A program made the position numbers and the translations under genes. DNA of 64,000 nucleotides, taken from contig NZ_SOCP01000003.1 in assembly GCF_004364325.1 (NCBI RefSeq), forward strand, positions 496,001 to 560,000, written 5' to 3'. Of the stretch, positions 8,925 through 16,954 are shown piece by piece (positions within the stretch are counted from its first letter, which is position 1; each line of letters starts with the position of its first letter). The notes below the pieces were generated by a model. That model saw only the letters and a list, made by a program, of their open reading frames with translations, did no database searches and was not told the DNA's origin. The stretch is from Actinophytocola oryzae. Lineage in GTDB: Bacteria > Actinomycetota > Actinomycetes > Mycobacteriales > Pseudonocardiaceae.

Positions 8925-10706
8925 TCAGAAGGGAGGTGGGTCGTCGTCCAGTCCGGCGAACGGATCGGCCGGCTGGGCAGGCCCGTCGTCAACCCCGTTC
9001 CAGGCGCCCTTCTCCGAGGACCGGGTGGCCCACGCCGGGAACGGGAACTCGATGGCCAGCGGCACCGGGATGTCCGGCTGCGACACGAACATGGTGCCTG
9101 GCTTGGCGATGGTCGCGCGCTGACGCTGCGCGGGCGGCAGGTAGCCGTACTCCGGTCGCGACGCCTCGGCCGGGTCGAGCCTGCCCGCGACGCGGATGGA
9201 GCAGTTGGCGACGATCCGGCGCTCCACCTCCGACGCGGTCTGCTGCGCGCCGATCAGGATCACGCCGAGCGAGCGCCCGCGTTCCGCCACATCCAGCAGG
9301 ATCTGCTTGATCGGGCTGTCGCCGTCACGCGGGGCGTACTTGTTCAGCTCGTCGAGCACGATGAACATGAGCGGCCTGGCGGTGCCCTGCTCCTCCTTGC
9401 GGCGGAACTCCTGGCGCAGTGACACACCGACCACGAACCGCTGCGCGCGGTCGGGCAGGTTGTGCAGGTCGATGACCGTGACCTGCGCCTTCGACGTCGT
9501 CAGCGACCGGTCGCCCCGGTCCTTCAGGTCCGCCCGGATCAGCCGCTCCAGGGGCTTCACCGCCGACCGCAGGCGCCGCAGGAACGCGTTCACGCTGCCG
9601 GTGGACGTGGACCCGGCCACCCAGTCGCGGCGGATCTCCTCGTCGAGCAGCTCGTCCTCGATCAACGCGACCAGCTGCTCGAACGTGCGGATCGGACCGC
9701 CGTTGCGGGCGTCCACGCCGTTGACCGAGATCGCGCCGTCCGTGCCGACCTTCTGGTAGTCACGCCGCAGCCGGGCCGCGACCTGGCTGATCAGCATCGT
9801 GTACTGGGCACGTTCGTCCTCGCCGTCGGCGAACACGAACGGCATCAGCTCCTGCTCGCAGAACTCCGCGAGCGTCCAGTAGAACGGGCTGACCGCCTTG
9901 TCCCGCGCACGCACGTCCGGCGTGCCGTTCGGGTCGCCAGGGCGGGGCGGCGCGAAGACCTGCACGTTGCGGAACGAGTGCGCGGGCAGGCCGAGCCTGG
10001 CGTACTTGTCGCGGAACTCCTCACGCAGGCGGGAGTTGTCGTAGTCGAGGAACAGCAGGTCCTCGCCCTTGACGGAGAAGATCAACGCCTTGGTGTTGTG
10101 GGCCTCACCGGCCAGGACACCCGAGGTGAAGATCGAGTGCAGCAGGAACGTGGCGAACGAGGTCTTGGTCGCGATGCCCGACACGCCGGAGATCGAGACG
10201 TGCCCGCCGCGCGTGCCGTCCACGAACTCGAAGTTGAGGTACACGGGTTGCCCGTCACGCCCGAGCCCGATCGGCACCTTCGCGTCGGCCATCGTGTCGA
10301 AGTACAGGGCGGAGTCGCGTTCCTCGCCCATCGCCCGCGACACCTCGGCGCCCGGCCTCGGCGGCACGTACACCTCGGGCTCGACCCTGGTGACGGTGAT
10401 CTCGGCGACCTCGGACACCTCGGCGGGCAGCGCGCCGTCGGAGATGAGGAACACGTCGGAGGCGAACCGGGCACCCTCGTGGCCGGCCTCGATGTTGGTG
10501 ACCACGCCCGCGATCTGGATCTCGGTCCCGTCCGGCAGCTTGCGCCGGGTCACGACCACGTCGTCGAGCTGGAGGTACTGGTCGGGGGCCACGCCGACGG
10601 AGAACTCGAGGGGGCTCGCGGCCACCGTGCCGACCACGAGGCCGACGGGCCGCTGGCCCGCGGCCAGGTCGGTCGCGCCGTTCGGGGATCCGTTCGGCTC
10701 CGCCAC
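8925..10706 (-). CDS. herA: HerA-type ATP-binding DNA translocase
   Basis: A 593-residue HerA/FtsK-superfamily ATPase. Residues ~20-110 form a HAS-barrel-like beta domain. The P-loop is GVSGIATKT (174-182), an unusual Walker A because the residue before Lys is Thr rather than Gly. Walker B is LMFIVLDELNKYAP, followed by IGAQQTASEVERRI and a conserved Arg-rich strand. HerA hexamers drive NurA along duplex DNA during end resection. The GTG at 10706 has GGAG seven bases upstream and gives VAEPNGSPNG. It opens the operon herA-sbcD-sbcC-nurA. A generic DUF87 translocase with another partner cannot be excluded, but the nurA/sbcCD neighbours make HerA the best call. Confidence 0.82.
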   Translation of the reverse strand: MAEPNGSPNGATDLAAGQRPVGLVVGTVAASPLEFSVGVAPDQYLQLDDVVVTRRKLPDGTEIQIAGVVTNIEAGHEGARFASDVFLISDGALPAEVSEVAEITVTRVEPEVYVPPRPGAEVSRAMGEERDSALYFDTMADAKVPIGLGRDGQPVYLNFEFVDGTRGGHVSISGVSGIATKTSFATFLLHSIFTSGVLAGEAHNTKALIFSVKGEDLLFLDYDNSRLREEFRDKYARLGLPAHSFRNVQVFAPPRPGDPNGTPDVRARDKAVSPFYWTLAEFCEQELMPFVFADGEDERAQYTMLISQVAARLRRDYQKVGTDGAISVNGVDARNGGPIRTFEQLVALIEDELLDEEIRRDWVAGSTSTGSVNAFLRRLRSAVKPLERLIRADLKDRGDRSLTTSKAQVTVIDLHNLPDRAQRFVVGVSLRQEFRRKEEQGTARPLMFIVLDELNKYAPRDGDSPIKQILLDVAERGRSLGVILIGAQQTASEVERRIVANCSIRVAGRLDPAEASRPEYGYLPPAQRQRATIAKPGTMFVSQPDIPVPLAIEFPFPAWATRSSEKGAWNGVDDGPAQPADPFAGLDDDPPPF

Positions 10707-10776
10707 GCACTGCTCCTTCTGGTGGGAAGGCCAGCAGTCTATGTCCGCGTGAACGCCCGCCCCGGGACCCCCGCCA

Positions 10777-12015
10777 TCATGGGAGTGCCGTCTCGAACAG
10801 CCAGGCGTCGAAGAAGCCGCGCAGTGACCGGTCGGCGTGGCGTTCGGCGAGCGCGACGAAGTCGTCGGTGGTGGCGGTGGCGTGACGGTACGTGTCCGTC
10901 CACTGGCGCAGGAGGGCGAAGAACGGCGAGTCGCCGAGCTGTGTGCGCAGGGTGTGCAGGGTGAGGGCGCCTCGCCGGTAGAGGCGGTCGTCGAACATCT
11001 CGCGGGCTGACGGGTCGCCGATGCGTAAGTTCTGCGGCAGCCCGGCGAGCACCTCGCGCGACCGGGTGGCCAGCGCCGTCGAGGACGGGCCGCCGGAGCG
11101 CTCCGACCACAGCCACTCCGCGTAGGCGGCGAAGCCCTCGTTCAGCCAGATGTGCCGCCAGTCCGCGAGCCCGACGCTGTTGCCGAACCACTGGTGCGCC
11201 AGCTCGTGCGCGACGAGCCGCTCGTGCGCGCGTGTGCCGTCCACGTGGTTGGCGCCGAAGATCGACAGGCCCTGCGCCTCGACCGGTACCTCGAGGTCGT
11301 CGTCGGTCACGACCACCGCGTACTCGGCGAACGGGTACGGTCCGAACAGGTCGGTGAACAGGCGCATGATCCGGTTCTGGCGCCCGAAGTCGTACTGGGC
11401 GTCGGTCAGCCTGCGGCGGGTCGCGGCCAGGATCTGGCCGGAGGAAAGCAGAACCCGCTCGTAGTGTCCTATCTGGACGGTCGCGAGGTACGGCGACATC
11501 GGCTCGCCTGCCTCGTAGGTCCACGTCGTCGTCGACCCGCTCGTGAGCCGCGACGACAGCACCCCGTTGGCCACCACCGTGTACGCCAGCGGCACGGTCA
11601 CGGCGATCCGGTAGGTGGCCTTCGCACCGACCCGGTCGTCGCACGGGAACCAGGACGGCGCGCCGACGGGCTGGCTCGCGACGATCACGCCGTCGGTCAG
11701 CTCGTCCCAGCCGACGTCGCCCCAGTACCGGGTGTGCACCGGCTCGGGGCGCCCGCCGTAGCGGATCTCGACCGAGAACGGCGTGTCCACGAGGAACGGC
11801 CCCCGGATCCGCAGCTTGGCGCCCCGGTGCGACCAGCGGGCGGGCCTGCCGTCCACGAGCACCCGCTCGACCCGCAGGCCGCGCAGGTCCAGCTCGACGA
11901 CCGCGTCCACCGAGGTGGCGACGACCGTCAGCCGCGCCCTCGCGGCCAGCCGACCCGTAGACGGCTTCGTCCGTAACTCAAGGTCGTAGTGCGAGATCCG
12001 GGAGTTCAGCGCCAT
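10777..12015 (-). CDS. M1 family zinc metallopeptidase, coupled to pls
   Basis: A 412-residue gluzincin with HELAHQWFG (zinc ligands His270, His274; catalytic Glu271) and the third ligand Glu293 in LNEGFA. The usual GAMEN exopeptidase motif is replaced by VEAQGL. Length is half that of classic M1 aminopeptidases, covering the N-terminal beta domain and the catalytic domain only. I see no clear signal peptide. The ATG lies inside the last codons of the upstream peptide synthetase (10-base overlap, ATGGCGCTGA), so translation is coupled. From memory, epsilon-poly-lysine producers carry a membrane-linked zinc aminopeptidase that degrades the polymer, encoded near pls. A turnover or self-protection role here is inference. 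Confidence 0.85.
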   Translation of the reverse strand: MALNSRISHYDLELRTKPSTGRLAARARLTVVATSVDAVVELDLRGLRVERVLVDGRPARWSHRGAKLRIRGPFLVDTPFSVEIRYGGRPEPVHTRYWGDVGWDELTDGVIVASQPVGAPSWFPCDDRVGAKATYRIAVTVPLAYTVVANGVLSSRLTSGSTTTWTYEAGEPMSPYLATVQIGHYERVLLSSGQILAATRRRLTDAQYDFGRQNRIMRLFTDLFGPYPFAEYAVVVTDDDLEVPVEAQGLSIFGANHVDGTRAHERLVAHELAHQWFGNSVGLADWRHIWLNEGFAAYAEWLWSERSGGPSSTALATRSREVLAGLPQNLRIGDPSAREMFDDRLYRRGALTLHTLRTQLGDSPFFALLRQWTDTYRHATATTDDFVALAERHADRSLRGFFDAWLFETALP

Positions 12016-15000
12016 GCCGAGACGGGGTTGCCGAGCCACCGTGTGCCCGAGGGCACCTGTTCGCCCGCCATGACGAGCGAGGCGGGTCCGACACACGCGT
12101 GGGCGCCGACCATCGTGCCCGGCAGGACGATCCCGTGCGGTCCGAGCGTCGCGCCCGCCGCCAGCGTCACCTGGTCCATACGCAAGATCCGATCATGGAA
12201 GAGGTGGGTTTGCACAACACAACCTCGGTTCACGGTCGCACCGTCACCCAGGTGGACCAGGTCTGCCTCCGGCAGCCAGTACGACTCGCACCACACACCG
12301 CGCCCGACCCGTGCGCCGAGTGCGCGCAGCCACCACGACATGACCGGCGTGCCACCGGACGCGCCGACGAGCCACGGCACCGCCAGGACCTCGACGAACG
12401 TGTCCGCCAGCTCGCCACGCCACACCGCGGAGCTCCACAGCGGGTGGTTGCGGGCACGGAAGCGTCCGACCAGCGCCCACTTCGCGGCGGCGGCGACCAG
12501 GCAGGCCACGACCCCGGCCGCGCCGAGCAGCACACCGGCGAGCAGCAGGCCGAGCGGGAAGCCCAGGTAGGCGATGCCCGCCATGACCACGACGGCCAGG
12601 GCGACCGAGCACATCACCGGCACGACCCGGCACAGCTCGACCAGCGCGCGGGCGACGAGCAGCCCGCGGGTGGGCTCGTAGGTGCGTCCCGTGTCGCCGC
12701 CCTCGGCGACACGCGGCAGCTTGATCGGGGGCATGCCCAGGTAGGAGCTGCCTGCCTTGGCACGCTTGGGCGCCGCCGACAGCACGCCGACCAGGCCGCG
12801 CTTGGGCACCGACCGGCCGGGCGCGGCCATGCCGGAGTTGCCGACGAACGCGCGCTTGCCGACCCGGACGGCCGCGACGTGCAGCCAGCCGCCACCCAGC
12901 TCGTAGGCGGCGACCATGGTGTCGTCGGCGAGGAACGCGCCGTCGCCGACGGTCGTCATGGTCGGCAGCGCGACCACGGTCGACACCTCGGCGCCCCGGC
13001 CGATCCGCATGCCGAGCAGCCGCAGCCAGACGGGCGTCGCGAGGCCCGCGTACAGGGGGAACAGCAGGCCGCGGGCGGAGTCCATGAGCCGCAGCGTCGC
13101 CCACGCCTGCCACGCGACCCGACCGCGCACGGGGTGGTGCCCCTCGCGAAGGCCGATGCCGAGCAGCCGCACGGACACGAGCGTGACCAGCGCGTACGTG
13201 CCCAGCCATGCCACGGTCGCCGCGGGCACGACCGCGAGCGCGGCACCCGGGGTCGGGGTGGTGCCGACGAGCGCGATCGCCAGCCACAGTGCCGGGAGCG
13301 CGGCGACGGCGGGCAGGTGCGACAGCAGCACCGAGGTGGTGTCGTAGACGGTGAGCCACAGGCGCGGGCGGGCCGGCCGGGCCTTGGGCCAGCGGCGGGC
13401 GGCCTTGCCGTCCTTCACCGCGGGCACGCCGGACCAGCGCTGCCCGGTCGGGACCGAGCCGGTCACGCCGGAGCCCGCCGCGATCTCGGCACGCTTGCCG
13501 ATGCGGGTGCCGGGGAAGAGCGTGCTGCGGGCGCCCACGACCGCGCCCGCCCCGATGCGGATCTTGCCGATGTGCACGACGTCGCCGTCGACCCAGTGAC
13601 CCGACAGGTCGACCTCGGGCTCGACCGCCGCGCCCCTGCCGACCTTGAGCAGGCCGGTGACCGGCGGCAGCGAGTGCAGGTCGACATCCTCGGCGATCCT
13701 GGCGCCGAGCGCGCGGGCGTAGTGGGTGAGCCACGAGCCGGCGAGGTCGGTCGCACCGGACCGCTCCGCCAGCTGCTCGGCCGCCCACAGCCGCAGATGG
13801 ACCTTGCCGCCGCGCGGGTAGGTGCCCGGTCTGACGCCACGCAGGAGCAACCGCGCACCGCCTGCCGCGACGGCGACGCGGCCGGGCGGGCTGAACAGCA
13901 GCAGCCAGCCGAGGCCGACCAGCCACCACGACACGGTCCACGGGTAGCCGACGACGTTGCCGACCGCGGCGAGCACGACGGTCCAGCGCAGGCCGACGAG
14001 CGTCAGCAGCGGGATCGTCGCGAGCGTCTGCACCAGGGCCGCGCGGCGGGGCACCGGTGCGATCTCCCTGGTCTCGGTGTGAGTGCCGCCCAGCTCGTCG
14101 AGCCGCGCGGCGAGCGCCGCGACCGTCGGCGAGTGGTAGACGTCGGTGACCGAGAGGGTCGGGAAGTCGGCGCGGACCAACGAGACGAGCTTCGCCGCCG
14201 CGAGACTGCCGCCACCGCAGTCGAAGAAGTCGGCCTTCGGACCCGCCGGCGGCACCCCGAGGACCTCGGCCCAGCGCTCGGCGAGCCACGCCTGGGTGCC
14301 GTACAGCTCCTCGGTCTCCACCGGACCGAGGTCCAACGGCCAGGGCAGCGCGTTGCGGTCGACCTTGCCGGACGTGCGGGTCGGCAGCGTCTCGACGACC
14401 GCGAGCCTCGGCACCAGTGCCGAGGGCAGCGCCTCCCGCAGGCGGGCGACCGCGCCGTCCGCGTCGAAGTCCTGTGCGACGACCAGGTAGCCGACGAGCA
14501 GCTGTGTGCCCGCGGCGGTCGTGCGGACGGCCGCCGCCGCGCCGGTCACGTCCGGCAGGGCCTGGAGGGCCGCGTCGATCTCACCGAGCTCGATGCGCCT
14601 GCCGCCGAGCTTGACCTGCTCGTCGGCGCGGCCGAGGAACAGGAGGCCCGCCGGCTCCGCGCGCACGAGGTCGCCGCTGCGGTAGGCACGCGGCCAGCCG
14701 AGCGAGGGCAGCGGCGCATACTTCTCCGCGTCCTTGGCCGGGTCGAGGTAGCGGGCCAGGCCGACGCCGCCGATCACCAGCTCGCCGGTCTCGCCCATGG
14801 GCACGACCTCACCCGCGGCGTCGACGACGGCCAGCTCCCAGCCCGCGAGGGGCAGCCCGATGCGCACCGGGCCGACGCCGCTCATGCGGGCACCGCAGGC
14901 GACGACGGTCGCCTCGGTGGGACCGTAGGTGTTCCACACCTCGCGGCCGTCCTGGGTGAGCCGCTCGGCCAGCTCCGGCGGGCACGCCTCGCCGCCGAGG

Positions 15001-15821
15001 ATCAGCAGGCGGACGTCGTCGAGGGCCTCGGCGGGCCACAGGGCGACGAGGGTCGGGACCGTCGAGACGACGGTGATCTCCTGCTCGACCAGCCACGGGC
15101 CGAGGTCGACGCCGGTGCGGACGAGCCAGCGGGGTGCGGGCACCAGGCAGGCGCCGTTGCGCCAGGCGAGCCACATCTCCTCGCAGGAGGCGTCGAACGC
15201 GACCGAGAGGCCGGCGAGGACGCGGTCGTCGGGCCCGATCGGGTCGTCGGCGAGGAAGAGCCGGGCCTCGGCGTCCACGAACGCGGCGGCCGAGCGGTGG
15301 CTGACCGCCACACCCTTCGGCCTGCCGGTCGAGCCGGAGGTGAAGATGATCCAGGCGTCGTCCTCGAGCCCGGCCCGCCCGCCGCCGATCGGCGTGTCCC
15401 CCATGACGAGCGACCGGCCCTCGCCGAGCACCGCGCACACGCCTGCCTCGCCGAACACCAGGTCGGCGCGCTCGTCAGGGTCCTCGAAGTCGACCGGCAC
15501 GTAGGCGGCACCCGCCGCGAGGACGGCGAGGATCGACACGTAGAGGTCGGCCGTGCCGGACGGGACGCGGATGCCGACCCGGTCACCCGCGCCGACACCC
15601 TCCGCGGCGAGCTTCTGGCTCAGCTCCTCGACCGCGCCGATCAGCTCGAGGTAACTGAGGGTGACCGTGCCGTCGTCGATCGCCAGAGCCGCGGGGTGGC
15701 GGGAAGCGGTGTCCGCGATGATGTCGTTGAGGGTGCGCGGGAGTGCCGCCGCGGCGCCGCTGAAGCGGGCGACCGAGGTGGTCAGTTCGTCGAGCAGGGC
15801 GGTTTCACAGACGGCGGTCAT
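12006..15821 (-). CDS. pls: Pls/PosA-type nonribosomal peptide synthetase, lysine-like A domain
   Basis: A 1,271-residue single-module synthetase. The adenylation domain spans ~30-490 (TSGSTGRPKG 161-170, YGPTE 299-303, RSGDL 381-385, SGKVDRN 484-490). The carrier domain has CGGGSL with phosphopantetheine Ser539. A ~670-residue tail follows, with about six membrane segments and three left-handed beta-helix/acyltransferase-like blocks instead of condensation and thioesterase domains. This is the architecture of epsilon-poly-L-lysine synthetase (about 1,319 residues). Specificity-pocket residues aligned to GrsA are D210 A211 E214 S253 I274 G276 T298 V306 V307 K486, that is DAESIGTVVK, one step from published lysine codes. 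Product: probably a short isopeptide-linked poly-lysine or poly-cationic amino acid made at the membrane. No strong ribosome site precedes the ATG. Confidence 0.88.
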   Translation of the reverse strand: MTAVCETALLDELTTSVARFSGAAAALPRTLNDIIADTASRHPAALAIDDGTVTLSYLELIGAVEELSQKLAAEGVGAGDRVGIRVPSGTADLYVSILAVLAAGAAYVPVDFEDPDERADLVFGEAGVCAVLGEGRSLVMGDTPIGGGRAGLEDDAWIIFTSGSTGRPKGVAVSHRSAAAFVDAEARLFLADDPIGPDDRVLAGLSVAFDASCEEMWLAWRNGACLVPAPRWLVRTGVDLGPWLVEQEITVVSTVPTLVALWPAEALDDVRLLILGGEACPPELAERLTQDGREVWNTYGPTEATVVACGARMSGVGPVRIGLPLAGWELAVVDAAGEVVPMGETGELVIGGVGLARYLDPAKDAEKYAPLPSLGWPRAYRSGDLVRAEPAGLLFLGRADEQVKLGGRRIELGEIDAALQALPDVTGAAAAVRTTAAGTQLLVGYLVVAQDFDADGAVARLREALPSALVPRLAVVETLPTRTSGKVDRNALPWPLDLGPVETEELYGTQAWLAERWAEVLGVPPAGPKADFFDCGGGSLAAAKLVSLVRADFPTLSVTDVYHSPTVAALAARLDELGGTHTETREIAPVPRRAALVQTLATIPLLTLVGLRWTVVLAAVGNVVGYPWTVSWWLVGLGWLLLFSPPGRVAVAAGGARLLLRGVRPGTYPRGGKVHLRLWAAEQLAERSGATDLAGSWLTHYARALGARIAEDVDLHSLPPVTGLLKVGRGAAVEPEVDLSGHWVDGDVVHIGKIRIGAGAVVGARSTLFPGTRIGKRAEIAAGSGVTGSVPTGQRWSGVPAVKDGKAARRWPKARPARPRLWLTVYDTTSVLLSHLPAVAALPALWLAIALVGTTPTPGAALAVVPAATVAWLGTYALVTLVSVRLLGIGLREGHHPVRGRVAWQAWATLRLMDSARGLLFPLYAGLATPVWLRLLGMRIGRGAEVSTVVALPTMTTVGDGAFLADDTMVAAYELGGGWLHVAAVRVGKRAFVGNSGMAAPGRSVPKRGLVGVLSAAPKRAKAGSSYLGMPPIKLPRVAEGGDTGRTYEPTRGLLVARALVELCRVVPVMCSVALAVVVMAGIAYLGFPLGLLLAGVLLGAAGVVACLVAAAAKWALVGRFRARNHPLWSSAVWRGELADTFVEVLAVPWLVGASGGTPVMSWWLRALGARVGRGVWCESYWLPEADLVHLGDGATVNRGCVVQTHLFHDRILRMDQVTLAAGATLGPHGIVLPGTMVGAHACVGPASLVMAGEQVPSGTRWLGNPVSAWR

Positions 15822-15964
15822 CGCACACCGGCCGGACGCAGACGCAAGAATTCCTCCGAGGTCAGTCGCTGCATCCGACGCAGGGGCAGCGGGCCAACCG
15901 GCAACTTTACCGCGCGTTCACGTCAGGTACCGCACCACGTCACCCGTTGGTGCGTGAACTCACA

Positions 15965-15996
15965 GTGACATTGGCTCGCTGTGACATTGGCTCGCT
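15965..15996. repeat. 16-bp direct repeat pair
   Basis: GTGACATTGGCTCGCT occurs twice head-to-tail (15965-15980 and 15981-15996). The second copy runs into the first unit of the longer 139-bp array. It lies about 140 bases upstream of the pls start. Confidence 0.85.
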
Positions 15997-16445
15997 CCGC
16001 TCGCGGTGAGCGGGCCTTCACCCGGCGTCTTCCCTCCTGCGCGCGCAAGCCCCTGGGCTCGTACCTCGCACAGAGGCTTCCGTGCTCGTCAGTCCAGACA
16101 CCGGCGGCCCACTCACAGTGTTGGTTTGGCTCGCTCCGCTCGCGGTGAGCGGGCCTTCACCCGGCGTCTTCCCTCCTGCGCGCGCAAGCCCCTGGGCTCG
16201 TACCTCGCACAGAGGCTTCCGTGCTCGTCAGTCCAGACACCGGCGGCCCACTCACAGTGTTGGTTTGGCTCGCTCCGCTCGCGGTGAGCGGGCCTTCACC
16301 CGGCGTCTTCCCTCCTGCGCGCGCAAGCCCCTGGGCTCGCTTCGCTCGCGCAGAGGCTTCCGTGCTCGTCAGTCCAGACGCCGGCGGCCCGCTCACGGTG
16401 TTGGTTTGGCTCGCTCCGCTCGCGGATGACCGGGCCTGCACCCGG
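15989..16445. repeat. 139-bp tandem repeat array
   Basis: The unit beginning GGCTCGCTCCGCTCGCGG starts at 15989, 16128, 16267 and 16408, giving spacings of 139, 139 and 141 bases. The first two units are almost identical. The third has a 2-base expansion where TCGTACCTCGCAC becomes a CTCGCTTCGCTCGC-type sequence. The fourth is truncated and diverged (to about 16445). Each unit holds self-complementary GCGAGC/GCTCGC stretches able to fold. With the flanks, the gap between pls and the DUF2277 gene is ~690 bases and contains no credible gene. Variable copy number between strains is likely. Confidence 0.85.
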
Positions 16446-16508
16446 CCCGCTCACGCGTTGCCTGGTTGCACCGTCTCTTCGCATGGGCGGCGGGGGCCTT
16501 CGGTCTGG

Positions 16509-16790
16509 TCAGTCCTTGGCGGCTGCCCTCGCTGCGATGCGGGCGCGGACCTCGGGGCGGCGGAGCGGCGGGACGGTGGGCGGGGGCTGCTTGCGCGGTG
16601 GCAGCTCGGCCAGTAGGCGGGTGGTGCTCGCCGCGATCTCGGCGACCGCCTGTTCGATGGCGGCGCGGGTCTTGTCGGTGACGCTCTGTATGCCCGCGAC
16701 CTTGCGGACGTACTGGAGTGCGGCCGCCTGGATCTCCTCGGCCGTGGCGGCGGGCTCGAGCCCACGTAGCGCGGTGATGTTTCGGCACAT
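16509..16790 (-). CDS. DUF2277 family small protein
   Basis: A 93-residue protein beginning MCRNITALRGLEPAATAEEI, the diagnostic opening of DUF2277. A longer frame reaches back to 16919 but the conserved family start at 16790 is clearly right. It carries a basic, proline-rich C-terminus (PPRKQPPPTVPPLRRPEVR). The family is widespread in actinobacteria and has no established function; it is predicted cytoplasmic and helical in its first two thirds. The gene is divergent from a secreted lipase and sits at the edge of the 139-bp repeat array. Confidence 0.82.
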   Translation of the reverse strand: MCRNITALRGLEPAATAEEIQAAALQYVRKVAGIQSVTDKTRAAIEQAVAEIAASTTRLLAELPPRKQPPPTVPPLRRPEVRARIAARAAAKD

Positions 16791-16954
16791 GCCCCCGACC
16801 CTACGTCGAGCCGTCCTGACAGAAAGTCGCCAAAGTGCTCGATCAGTGGGAAAATTTTTACCGCATCGGGCGATTGCCGCGCCTCCCACCGGGCCCCACT
16901 CTGATCTTGCCCTGGTCACCCCGGGGCGTCCCTGCGAGCGTGTGGAGGCAGCCC

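Noticed and set aside
4328..10706. Reading the herA-nurA-sbcCD operon as a phage-defence island
   Set aside because: Some HerA proteins act in defence (with Sir2 or DUF4297 partners), but those partners are absent and the SbcCD/NurA set points to DNA repair.
12099..15968. Very long open frame (1,289 codons) antisense to the peptide synthetase gene
   Set aside because: Its translation is Arg/Gly/His/Asp-rich without motifs, as expected for the GC-rich complement of a real gene; the opposite strand has clear A and T domain motifs.
16006..16429. Open frames through the tandem repeats (repetitive Arg/Ser/Gly-rich protein)
   Set aside because: They simply translate the 139-bp DNA repeat; no ribosome site and no protein-like composition.
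15989..16445. Replication or plasmid iteron array
   Set aside because: Units are GC-rich and 139 bp long, with no DnaA boxes, Rep gene or partition genes nearby.
15822..16508. tRNA or other structured RNA gene in the repeat region
   Set aside because: Stems come from GCGAGC/GCTCGC self-complementarity; no cloverleaf, anticodon arm or T-loop motif was found by eye.
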